A program made the position numbers and the translations under genes. Shown here one piece after another: positions 11,155 to 20,707 of a stretch of DNA of 64,000 nucleotides (its first letter is position 1; each line of letters opens with the position of its first letter). The DNA is from Bilabrum cf. latius. Taxonomy: Eukaryota; Bigyra: Bicosoecida; Bigyra; Bicosoecida. The stretch is taken from the NCBI GenBank assembly GCA_965178125.1, contig OZ237750.1:992001-1056000 (forward strand), in the 5' to 3' direction. Below the pieces are notes generated by a model. That model did no database searches and was not told where the DNA came from. It saw nothing but the letters and a program-made list of their open reading frames with translations.

Positions 11155-12585
11155 ATGTATCCAACTCCGCAGGTTTTGTCTACTTCAAGCAGAATATCAT
11201 GTAGTGAAGTGGTGTATCGTGAGGGCAAATGCGTGCCAAATTGTGTGTGCAAAAGCAGAAAAGATATTCCATCAAGGTCAAGTAGTAAGCGGATGAAGGG
11301 TCCTGTGGGAGACGTAGCGCGCGTAGTACCCCAAGTTGCATCAGCTGACATCAACACTGCCAGCAGTGCCGGCGACAGCAATCGTCTTGACGCCGAAACG
11401 AGCCCAGGTCAGCTCACAGGGCCGAGTCCGCCTTTACCTCCGAATGACTTTCAAACATCTACCGCAAAGAAGCTCATCACCACCAGCAGCAGAGGCAGCA
11501 TAAGCAACAGCAGCCAGGCTCGCCCCATCCGGCACCAGACCACGAAGGAGCTCTTACCGGTCACGGTGCCGTCTTCATATCATAGCAATTCGTGCAGCGG
11601 ATACTCAAGCACAGGGGTGCATCGATGCACGGAAGGAGACGCGGACCGCTGGGCCCAGTAGCTGTGGGAAGACGTCGACGAGGGCAGCGGGTAGTCCGGC
11701 AGCCCCTCCACCCCACAGAGTGCCTCTGCCTCTGTCAAGCAGAGAGCCCGCGTGCAGGCACTGGTGGAGCACGTGTGGGCTGCTTCTGAAGGCCCCCTGC
11801 AGTTGCCTGAGCTAAAGCGGTACCTGCCGCCAGGTCACCCAGTCCGGGACATAACGGGCGGATCGCGTGAGAGCGCGCCGGTGGGTGGAGATGCCAGCCG
11901 TGCGAGCGAAGCTGAAGCGGGGGGCGGGGGAGCCACTGACGGTGGAGGAGACTTAGGTGGGGAGTTGGCAGGGGAGGTCGATGGCCTGGGGCCGCACTAT
12001 CCATTCGGTCCTCTGGAAGCGAGGCAAAGGGAGTGCAGCAAGTCGGCCGCCACGGAGGCGCGCCCTGATCAGGGGGACGGGGGTGGTGCTATTTCTGGCC
12101 GATCCCATGATTATGTAGATGGCAGGGGCGAGCGCGGCGATAGTGGCCGAATCCTCGCTGCAGCAAGCGAGCAGACAGCTGGAATCAGGAAAGAGAGCCA
12201 GCGTGCAGTCGGCGGGAACAGCAAAAATGAACCGGATGCCTAGTCGGTCGGCCCTGTCGCGCCCCGGGCCAAGCAGGCATGGGCTCGGCTGGAGGCGGCC
12301 CAGGGAGGGGTGCAGCCGGCGGTGGACGCGGGGTCGATCGCGGGGTCGATCGGGGGCGGCAGCTCGATAATGTTCGGGACGGGCAGCACGGCGGGCAGCA
12401 TAGTAGTGCCAAGCTCGATCAGCCGCGGGATCACCCCAGGCGCCCTGGCCAGCATGGAGGCCTTCGTGCGGCGCGAGAGGGAGAGGGAGAGGGAGCTCGA
12501 GGCCGAGGACGGGCCCGGAGACGAGAGCCAGGGCGGATAGGCGGAAGAGGAAAGCTACGGGAGTGAGGGGGGATACGATGTTTGA
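11155..12585 (+). CDS. Unrecognised low-complexity protein
   Basis: One frame, ATG 11155 (preceded in frame by TGA at 11149) to TGA 12583, 476 residues, with in-frame TAGs at 11659, 11692, 12241 and 12538. The N-terminus has four Cys within residues 16-32. The middle is Ser/Thr/Pro-rich. A short helical block (ARVQALVEHVWAASEGPLQL, PELKRYLPPGHPVRD) near residues 198-228 is the most protein-like part. The C-terminus is Gly/Ser-rich, then strongly charged (RRERERERELEAE). I do not recognise the family. The reading of this gene depends entirely on TAG being sense. Confidence 0.5.
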
Positions 12586-12737
12586 TCGTGAAAGGCGGTC
12601 AAGTCAATGAAGCCTAGGAATGCAATTCGCGGAAGCTTCCGCGGACAGTTCCCCGAGGTAGGACCGAAGCGGCGATCGGAGCAGGATTCGACCCGCAAGC
12701 CTCACACCCAGCTCAAGCCAGACCACTTGAGCGCGAC

Positions 12738-14768
12738 ATGGGAGCTATTCTTGCAGTGATGGGAGATCCGATCTCGATCTATCGCGTCAGCGGGTCCAAG
12801 GAATGGGGCGAGACGGCCGGGAAATTCCAGATTGCCACTCTGGTTTTTCTGGCTATTCTTGGATCCATTGTAGCTTAGACGATGCTCAAGCCGAAAAATG
12901 GAACGCGTTTGTGTGCTTCGACAAGCCCGTGGGGCAATAATGAGGTCAAGACCTTGTCGATCGGTTGCTTTGATACTTCGAGTCTCGTGCCCGCTTCCAA
13001 CGACGACGACTACTCGTACGAAGAGGCCACCCCTCATTCCTTGCGAAGCTCGAATTCATCTGTATACACAGAAGAATTGGAGTCGTACTTTCTGGCCCAA
13101 ACTGGCTCAGGATACGTTCAGGTGATCGACAAGCAGGCTACAAATCTTGCCAACTCGGCTACAACTCTCTGTTGGTTTGCTATCGTGATTGGTGGAGGGT
13201 GGCTATTGGTCTCAGTTGCTTTGGTTGACTCCACAAACTCAGATAGAGAAGACTTTAACGCCTTTGACGACGAGGATTTGCTCCTCTTTGAGGTTGGCTG
13301 CCGGTGGTGGTTTCGCTTCATGCTTCACGCGTTGTTCATCCCCATTACTCGTTTGGTGCCTGCAGTGCTGGATATTGCTGCAACAGACGACGGTGGGGGC
13401 GCCGGACCGCAGGAGCAGTCGCTGGTTGGCGTTCGGCTCGATGGATTCCCGGGCGGGTCTCGCGGCGACTACTGGAGCAAAGGGTGGTACAGCGTCGTTG
13501 CTGTCTGCGGGGCCCTGTTCCTAGCGTTCGCCTGCTTTATCGTGCAGGACGATGATGGTGAAGAGGTGGTGGTAGGGTTGGTCAGCCTGAGCGCCCTGGG
13601 CACGTTCGGCTCTCTGATGGCTCTCACAATCATCATGCTCGTCGCCAGCGGTTCGCAGACGGCGCAGGACTGCATCATGGTGCCTTCATTTAAGGCGTTT
13701 GGTGGCCTAGGGGTATCAGGGGGCGGTTCGATCCGGTTCTTGCTCGCTGCCATCGACGTGCTGCAGCTGCTGCTGTGCCTGGGCTTCACGCTCAGCGTCC
13801 TCCTCGAGCTCATGGCACTGGCAGGCACCCGACCGGCCTGCCTCAAGGAGGATGGGGCAGATCCACTGCCACTGCTGGGGGAGGACAACGAAATTGGGTG
13901 CTGTGGGGGCGATTGCTGCGAGGACGAATGCTGCGAGGACGAATGCTGCGCCGCGCAGCCAGCGAGGGCACCAGCCCCCGCCCCCGCCCCGGCCCCTGCG
14001 CCCGCACGCCCCACCCGCACTGGCAGCGGCAGCGTAGGCTTGCTGGGGACAGGCGGTCGCTCCGGTGGCTCATCATCAACTCCGAGCCCCCGTGGTGGGG
14101 GCGGGGGGAGGCGTGCGCCTGCTCGCAGGTCGAGCGCAAGCGGGGGGGGATACTAGGAATCCTCCCTGTTGTCCCCCGCATCGGGGCAGGGGCAGGGGGA
14201 GGGACAAGGGCAGTCCTCTGGCAGGGCAGGGAGAGCTGCAGCAGCTGGAGCCAACGCCGGCACAGGCGGGGTGAGGGCGGCGCCTCCCGCGCCCGTCCCG
14301 ATGGCACCCCCCGCACCTTAGGCCCCCCTCCCGCCCATGGCTCCCACAGCACCCGACAAGCCCCCTGGCGTGCCCCCGGTGGGTCCCCATGGTGGGGCTG
14401 GCTCCTGGGGCATGGAACTACCCGGGGGAGCAGCAGCAGCAGCAGGAGGCCCCCATGCTCCCGCTCTCACGCCCACGCCCAGCGCGCCCTATGCACCCGT
14501 CAATCCTTACGCGCAACCCGGCTCGGGTGCGGGTGCGGGTGCGGGTGCTGCCGTGGAGTGGGGCGGGGGGCCTGGTGCAGGGGCGAGTGGGGCCGTGGCG
14601 TACGATCCGTATGCGACGTGGGAACAAGGACAAGGACAAGTACAAGGGCAGGGGCAGGGTGGCCTGGATGTGGTGAATCCCTACTGGGCGGCCACAAGCG
14701 CGGGCGGGGCTGGGCAGTCGGGCTAGAGGGACGGGCAATCGGAATTCAACAGCGGGGGCAATGTGTGA
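12738..14768 (+). CDS. Multi-pass membrane protein, family not recognised
   Basis: A 676-residue frame from ATG 12738 to TGA 14766, with in-frame TAGs at 12876, 14154, 14322 and 14724. The short hydrophobic segment FQIATLVFLAILGSIVA near residues 31-47 could be a signal anchor. At least four further hydrophobic segments follow: around TTLCWFAIVIGGGWLLVSVAL, WFRFMLHALFIPITRLV, WYSVVAVCGALFLAFACFIV, VVGLVSLSALGTFGSLMALT and FLLAAIDVLQLLLCLGFTLS. Then comes a Cys/Glu/Asp cluster (CCGGDCCEDECCEDECC) followed by a long Pro/Gly/Ala-rich tail. The Cys cluster could bind metal or be palmitoylated; that is speculation. A second ATG at 12882 is the alternative start if TAG were a stop. Confidence 0.6.
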
Positions 14769-15332
14769 TATGATATGATCCGAATGCAAGAGCAAGCCAA
14801 CGGCTGCGCTGAAGTGCGTCTAACTCTTTGCATGTGTGGTATGATACATGTGCCGCACTTGGCCGACATTGTGGTGTTCTTGGCCCACGATCCGAATTCA
14901 CATGGCACTACCGTGCACTGCACGTGCACCTGGACCTCCCCGCCGCAGTGCCCTACGGCGGAAGCAGCCCTAGGCCTCGCCATGGGCCCCCCTCCCCACC
15001 CCGCCCTGCTGCCCTCACGCGCCTCCGTCATCCCTGCCTTCCCGACCCCCACCCCGCCCTGCTGCCCCCACCCGCGCGCCTCCGTCATCCCTGCCTTCCC
15101 GACCCCCACCCCGCCCTGCTGCCCCCACCCACGCGCCTCCGTCATCCCTGCCTTTCCGACCCCCGCACTGCCCTGCCCCGCAGCGTCGAGGCCTGACAAC
15201 CACAGGGGAGAGGACGCGGGCACCATCGACATGCGAGCACGTGCCCGGGGCCCGCTGCCTCCAGTGCCCCTGCGGACACTCGCACCCGTCCCCGCCCCTG
15301 CACCGCGAACCCGCCCGCGGATGGCAGCGGCT
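14769..15332. other. Gene-free low-complexity spacer
   Basis: Starts at moderate GC, then becomes C-rich. Open frames cross it in several registers only because it lacks A/T; none resembles a known protein. It holds a 57-bp direct repeat (listed separately) and runs into the 23-bp minisatellite. Confidence 0.5.
15022..15160. repeat. 57-bp direct repeat, about 2.5 copies
   Basis: Units start at 15022, 15079 and 15136, each opening CCTCCGTCATCCCTGCC. The first two differ by one or two bases; the third is partial. No coding significance seen. Confidence 0.85.
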
Positions 15333-16684
15333 GGCCCTATGCCTCTGCTCCAGTCGGCCCTATGCCTCTGCTCCAGTCGGCCCTATGCCTCTGCTCCAGT
15401 CGGCCCTATGCCTCTGCTCCAGTCGGCCCTATGCCTCTGCTCCAGTCGGCCCTATGCCTCTGCTCCAGTCGGCCCTATGCCTCTGCTCCAGTCGGCCCTA
15501 TGCCTCTGCTCCAGTCGGCCCTATGCCTCTGCTCCAGTCGGCCCTATGCCTCTGCTCCAGTCGGCCCTATGCCTCTGCTCCAGTCGGCCCTATGCCTCTG
15601 CTCCAGTCGGCCCTATGCCTCTGCTCCAGTCGGCCCTATGCCTCTGCTCCAGTCGGCCCTATGCCTCTGCTCCAGTCGGCCCTATGCCTCTGCTCCAGTC
15701 GGCCCTATGCCTCTGCTCCAGTCGGCCCTATGCCTCTGCTCCAGTCGGCCCTATGCCTCTGCTCCAGTCGGCCCTATGCCTCTGCTCCAGTCGGCCCTAT
15801 GCCTCTGCTCCAGTCGGCCCTATGCCTCTGCTCCAGTCGGCCCTATGCCTCTGCTCCAGTCGGCCCTATGCCTCTGCTCCAGTCGGCCCTATGCCTCTGC
15901 TCCAGTCGGCCCTATGCCTCTGCTCCAGTCGGCCCTATGCCTCTGCTCCAGTCGGCCCTATGCCTCTGCTCCAGTCGGCCCTATGCCTCTGCTCCAGTCG
16001 GCCCTATGCCTCTGCTCCAGTCGGCCCTATGCCTCTGCTCCAGTCGGCCCTATGCCTCTGCTCCAGTCGGCCCTATGCCTCTGCTCCAGTCGGCCCTATG
16101 CCTCTGCTCCAGTCGGCCCTATGCCTCTGCTCCAGTCGGCCCTATGCCTCTGCTCCAGTCGGCCCTATGCCTCTGCTCCAGTCGGCCCTATGCCTCTGCT
16201 CCAGTCGGCCCTATGCCTCTGCTCCAGTCGGCCCTATGCCTCTGCTCCAGTCGGCCCTATGCCTCTGCTCCAGTCGGCCCTATGCCTCTGCTCCAGTCGG
16301 CCCTATGCCTCTGCTCCAGTCGGCCCTATGCCTCTGCTCCAGTCGGCCCTATGCCTCTGCTCCAGTCGGCCCTATGCCTCTGCTCCAGTCGGCCCTATGC
16401 CTCTGCTCCAGTCGGCCCTATGCCTCTGCTCCAGTCGGCCCTATGCCTCTGCTCCAGTCGGCCCTATGCCTCTGCTCCAGTCGGCCCTATGCCTCTGCTC
16501 CAGTCGGCCCTATGCCTCTGCTCCAGTCGGCCCTATGCCTCTGCTCCAGTCGGCCCTATGCCTCTGCTCCAGTCGGCCCTATGCCTCTGCTCCAGTCGGC
16601 CCTATGCCTCTGCTCCAGTCGGCCCTATGCCTCTGCTCCAGTCGGCCCTATGCCTCTGCTCCAGTCGGCCCTATGCCTCTGCTT
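15333..16684. repeat. 23-bp minisatellite, 58 complete copies
   Basis: Units begin GGCCCTATGCCTCTGC at 15333 and recur every 23 bp to 16666, with a partial last unit to 16684. I saw no variant among full units. Because 23 is not a multiple of 3 and the unit has no TAA or TGA on either strand, all six frames are open when TAG is sense; this produces spurious ORFs of up to 680 codons. The array begins at the stop codon of the truncated kinase gene on the minus strand. Confidence 0.95.
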
Positions 16685-17476
16685 CAGGCGGTCGGGGCCT
16701 CCGCTAGCAGCAAGGTCTGTGGCTTCAGGTCCCTGTGTACAACTCCCTGCCTGTGGCAGAGCGCCACCGCGTCCAGCAGAGCCATCGCCACCTGCCTAGC
16801 CTCCCCCTCGCTGTACCCCTCCCGCTTCACGATCGCGTCGAAGAGCTCTCCGCCTTTGCAGGGCTCCGTCACTAGCACATATTTATCAGGGTCAGTGTCG
16901 AAGAAAGCCACCAGGCGCACGATGTGGGGGTGCCTCAGGAACCGCTGCGTCTGCTCCTCTTGCAGCAGCGACGGCCGGTCTTCTGCCTTCATGGCCGCCC
17001 GCTGCATCACTTTGGCTGCAAACAGGCAACCCGTACGGCGGTGCGTGCACCTGTGCACCACGGAGAACCCGCCCCGGCCGATCTCGGGTCCGAGCCTGAA
17101 CGCGGATTCGAACCGTGAGCCACGGTGCTTGCCCCTGTCATCAACTGCAGAGGCAGAGGAGGAGACCCCGCGCGGTGCAACGGGGCTGCTGGTGAGTGGC
17201 GCATGTGCCCTGGAGGAGCAGATCGCACCGTCATGCAGTGCACCCAATCGCATGCCGGGAGCCCTGTCTGCCCGCAGCATGCGCCTTACGGATGTACTAC
17301 CATGCAATGAGCACCGGCCCCATGGTCGCCCTGCTCCTCCTCGGATGTACTGCCATGCAATGAGCACGGGCCCCATGGTCGCCCTGCTCCTCCTCGGATG
17401 TACTGCCATGCAATGAGCACCGGCCCCATGGTCACCCTGCTCCTCCTCGTCTGCAACGCGAGGGGGAGGCCGAGCC

Positions 17477-17549
<73 letters not shown>

Positions 17550-18217
17550 ATCCGACGGCGCTGAGGCGCTAGCCCGTGCGGTGGGCGTCGCAACGGAGAG
17601 CGCGCTGCAGCTCCTCGCACGCGTCGAGCACCCACTCCGGGGAAACCGCCCGCCCCACAGAGTCGGCGCACTGCGCTAGCGTGCGGCCAAACCTGGTGGC
17701 GCCCGCGGCGCGAAGCTCTGCCGACCGCGAGGTGGTCGGGTGCATCGCACTGTGGTGCCCTGCGCCCTGCCTTTGACCAGCACCCCGGACGCCCCGCCCT
17801 GGTGAGCCCGATGCACTCGTCACATCGTCCATGGGTATGGCGTTGGTCCGCAGTGGGACCGTGCCGTGGCCAAAGGCCGAAGGCCGATAGCCCCAGTCCG
17901 CCGCTTCCACCAACTGCATCAGCAACCGAAGAATGAGGCGCCCCCATTACGCTGTGGTGAGCGTCGGCCACCGCCGTCTCGATCGCACGCACCCACTCGA
18001 TAGCAATTCGTTCGTCGGCACCCGAGGCGGGAGGTGCATCGAGAACGACGTGCAGATCCCGCTGGCCCGGCACAGTCGCAATTAACCAGGCTGGCCTCTG
18101 AGCTCCTCTTGATGGGCGCCAGACACCTAATTGAGCGGCAGGCGGCGGCGGCTTCTTGCTGATAGTGTTGAACTTTAAGAAGAAGATTAAGCTGGGACCA
18201 TACTGGGTCGCAAACAT
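16684..18217 (-). CDS. PH-like / protein kinase gene truncated before the DFG motif
   Basis: Two exons fit: 18217-17951 and 17913-16684 (37-nt GTAATG...GCAG intron, phase 0), 498 residues. Exon 1 resembles a PH domain C-terminal half (IEWVRAIETAVADA final helix); its N-terminus is uncertain and may lie upstream of ATG 18217. A long linker has an in-frame TAG (17569), a (Ser-Pro)n stretch from a hexamer repeat, and three 53-bp repeats. The kinase domain begins FRLGPEIGRGGFSVVHR, has the ATP Lys in FAAKVM, hinge VLVTEPCKGGELFDAI, and catalytic loop HRDLKPQTLLL. It then ends at TGA 16684 with no DFG, APE or C-lobe. HRDLKPQ replaces the usual HRDLKPEN. No GT dinucleotide follows the catalytic loop, so a normal intron cannot rescue it. 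The minisatellite starts exactly here. A pseudogene or truncated kinase is most likely. Confidence 0.65.
17293..17451. repeat. 53-bp tandem repeat, 3 copies
   Basis: Three near-identical units start at 17293, 17346 and 17399 (each TGTACT[AG]CCATGCAATG...). They lie inside the linker of the minus-strand PH-kinase frame. Since 53 is not a multiple of 3, each copy is translated in a different register. Confidence 0.9.
17478..17550. repeat. GGTGAG hexamer array
   Basis: About 12 copies of GAGGGT/GGTGAG. In the minus-strand gene frame it encodes an alternating Ser-Pro run in the linker ahead of the kinase domain. It is not a terminal telomere: coding sequence lies on both sides. Confidence 0.9.
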
Positions 18218-18358
18218 ATCGATACGGGTGGGCCTAGTCTTTCGTCTCGTATCCGTAATCTTCACCCACTGGTCAAAATACACCTTACAAATACATTGAG
18301 TCGAATTGATTGATTACCATTGACTGGTAAATTTCTGTGGCAAACACCGCAATTAAGC
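18218..18358. promoter_or_regulatory. Divergent intergenic region PH-kinase / WW protein
   Basis: About 140 bp, relatively AT-rich, between the likely starts of the minus-strand PH-kinase gene and the plus-strand WW gene. Part may be coding for an upstream PH exon. No specific element seen. Confidence 0.35.
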
Positions 18359-20707
18359 ATGTCTGGACCACCACCACCACCTCCATCGAGTGGATCGGGC
18401 GCGCCGCCGCCCCCTCCAGGAGGAGCTGGTGCAAGCCAGCCTCCGCCACCGAAGCCTGGAACTAACTCATTGCCGCCAGGCCCGCCTCCTGGGAATGGTG
18501 CGCCTCCCCCGCCGCCTACAGCTGCAATTAGTTCAAATAATTTGACTAGTCCGCCGGTTGTATCCGATAACAAGCCGCCACCTCCACCACCAGGCGCGGG
18601 CGCTGCGAGTCCTGATAGAACCCAAGATCCTGGTGATTCTGCAGCAGTCGACGGCAACACAGCAAGAGATGTGGCCGCTAGTGGAGATACCAAGAAATAG
18701 GACGAGGAAGCTGCTGCCAAGAAGGCCGCTGAGGATGAGGCTGCTGCGCCGGTTGTATCCGATAACAAGCCGCCACCTCCACCACCAGGCGCGGGCGCTG
18801 CGAGTCCTGATAGAACCCAAGATCCTAGTGATTCTGCCAAGAAGGCCGCTGAGGATGAGGCCGCTGCCAAGAAGGCCGCTGAGGATGAGGCTGCTGCCAA
18901 GAAGGCCGCTGAGGATGAGGCTGCTGCCAAGAAGGCCGCTGAGGATGAGGCTGCTGCGCCGGTTGTATCCGATAACAAGCCGCCACCTCCACCACCAGGC
19001 GCGGGCGCTGCGAGTCCTGATAGAACCCAAGATCCTAGTGATTCTGCCAAGAAGGCCGCTGAGGATGAGGCCGCTGCCAAGAAGGCCGCTGAGGATGAGG
19101 CTGCTGCCAAGAAGGCCGCTGAGGATGAGGCTGCTGCCAAGAAGACTGCCGAGGATGAGGCCGCTGCCAAGAAGGCCGCTGAGGATGAGGCTGCTGCCAA
19201 GAAGGCCGCTGAGGATGAGGCCGCTGCCAAGAAGGCCGCTGAGGATGAGGCTGCTGCCAAGAAGGCCGCTGAGGATGAGGCTGCTGCCAAGAAGGCCGCT
19301 GAGGATGAGGCTGCTGCCAAGAAGGCCGCTGAGGATGAGGCTGCTGCCAAGAAGGCCGCTGAGGATGAGGCTGCTGCCAAGAAGGCCGCTGAGGATGAGG
19401 CTGCTGCCAAGAAGGCCGCTGAGGATGAGGCTGCTGCCAAGAAGGCTGCCGAGGATGAGGCTGCTGCCAAGAAGGCCGCTGAGGATGAGGCTGCTGCCAA
19501 GAAGGCCGCTGAGGATGAGGCTGCTGCCAAGAAGGCCGCCGAGGATGAGGCTGCTGCCAAGAAGACTGCCGAGGATGAGGCTGCTGCCAAGAAGGCCGCT
19601 GAGGATGAGGCTGCTGCCAAGAAGGCCGCTGAGGATGAGGCTGCTGCCAAGAAGGCCGCTGAGGATGAGGCTGCTGCCAAGAAGGCCGCTGAGGATGAGG
19701 CTGCTGCCAAGAAGGCCGCTGAGGATGAGGCTGCTGCCAAGAAGGCCGCTGAGGATGAGGCTGCTGCCAAGAAGGCCGCTGAGGATGAGGCTGCTGCCAA
19801 GAAGGCCGCTGAGGATGAGGCCGCTGCCAAGAAGGCCGCTGAGGATGAGGCTGCTACCAAGAAGGCTGCTGAGGATGAGGCTGCTGCCAAGAAGGCCGCT
19901 GAGGAGGAGGCCGCTGCCAAGAAGGCCGCTGAGGATGAGGCTGCTGCCAAGAAGGCCGCTGAGGATGAGGCTGCTGCCAAGAAGGCCGCTGAGGATGAGG
20001 CTGCTGCCAAGAAGGCCGCTGAGGACGAGGCCGCTGCCAAGAAGGCCGCTGAGGATGAGGCTGCTGCCAAGAAGGCCGCTGAGGATGAGGCTGCTGCCAA
20101 GAAGGCCGCTGAGGATGAGGCTGCTGCCAAGAAGGCTGCCGAGGATGAGGCTGCTGCCAAGAAGGCCGCTGAGGATGAGGCTGCTGCCAAGAAGGCCGCT
20201 GAGGATGAGGCTGCTGCCAAGAAGGCCGCTGAGGATGAGCCCGCTGCCGAGGACAAGAAGGAGGAGGAGGCCGAGGAAGGTGAGCCCAAGGAGGAGGAGG
20301 CCGCTGAGGATGAGCCCGCTGCCGGGGACAAGAAGGAGGAGGAGGCCAAGGAAGGTGAGCCCAAGGAGGAGGAGGCCGCTGAGGATGAGCCCGCTGCCGA
20401 GGACAAGAAGGAGGAGGAGGCCAAGGAAGGTGAGCCCAAGGAGGAGGAGGCCGAGCAGGCAGAGCCCGTCCCCTCCGTTGGCCCTGGGACTGACTGGCAG
20501 GTTTTGGAGGATGAGCAGGGCCGGTCTTTCTTTTACGATCGGGTTTCAAGGTAGGTCACCTGGGAGTGTCCCAGAGGTTTCGTTCCAGCGAGGCCTGGGG
20601 TGTTGCCTCCTGGTTGGGTCGAGCACACATCCCGTTCTGGACACCCTTACTACGTCAACGTAGTGTCCAAGTTGTCCCAATGGGGTCGGCCATCGCTTCG
20701 CGACTGA
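18359..20707 (+). CDS. Pro-rich, helical-repeat, tandem WW-domain protein
   Basis: A single 782-residue frame from ATG 18359 to TGA 20705, with two in-frame TAGs (18698, 20552). The N-terminus is Pro-rich (polyproline blocks typical of profilin/SH3/WW ligands). Then come about 45 copies of the decapeptide AAAKKAAEDE, predicted to form one long charged helix, and EDKKEEEA/GEPKEEEA variants. Two C-terminal WW domains follow. WW1 (about 711-738) is WQVLEDEQGRSFFYDRVSR, TAG, VTWECP. WW2 (about 748-776) is LPPGWVEHTSRSGHPYYVNV, then SQWGRP. Both have the paired Trp and the aromatic Tyr/Phe core. If TAG were a stop, WW1 would be cut at its last strand and WW2 lost. WW domains bind proline-rich peptides. 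The role is unknown; a scaffold is a reasonable inference. Confidence 0.85.
18832..20238. repeat. 30-bp coding repeat, about 45 copies
   Basis: Unit GCCAAGAAGGCCGCTGAGGA plus TGAGGCTGCT, in frame, encoding the decapeptide AAAKKAAEDE. Scattered synonymous or near-synonymous changes (GCC/GCT, AAGACTGCC for Ala-to-Thr, GAGGAG) show purifying or in-frame expansion. It is interrupted twice near the 5' end by a copy of the VVSDNKPPPPPPGAGAASP block. Confidence 0.9.

Noticed and set aside
12675-12735. Minus-strand tRNA-like segment (GCGGGTCGAATCCTGC)
   Set aside because: T-loop is one base short and no acceptor or D-arm partner fits; no suppressor tRNA found here.
15333-16684. CRISPR array
   Set aside because: Units are contiguous with no unique spacers, and the DNA is eukaryotic.
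14775-17416. Long plus-strand ORFs of 488-684 codons (repeating CLCSSRPYASAPVGPMPLLQSAL)
   Set aside because: They exist only because the 23-bp array has no TAA/TGA in any frame; all six registers are open, flanks show no coding signal.
17478-17550. GGTGAG hexamers as a telomere end
   Set aside because: Short, internal, and in frame within a gene.
18262-20439. 725-codon antisense ORF (AASSSAAFLA repeats)
   Set aside because: Shadow of the 30-bp coding repeat; the plus-strand frame has the WW domains and sensible start and stop.
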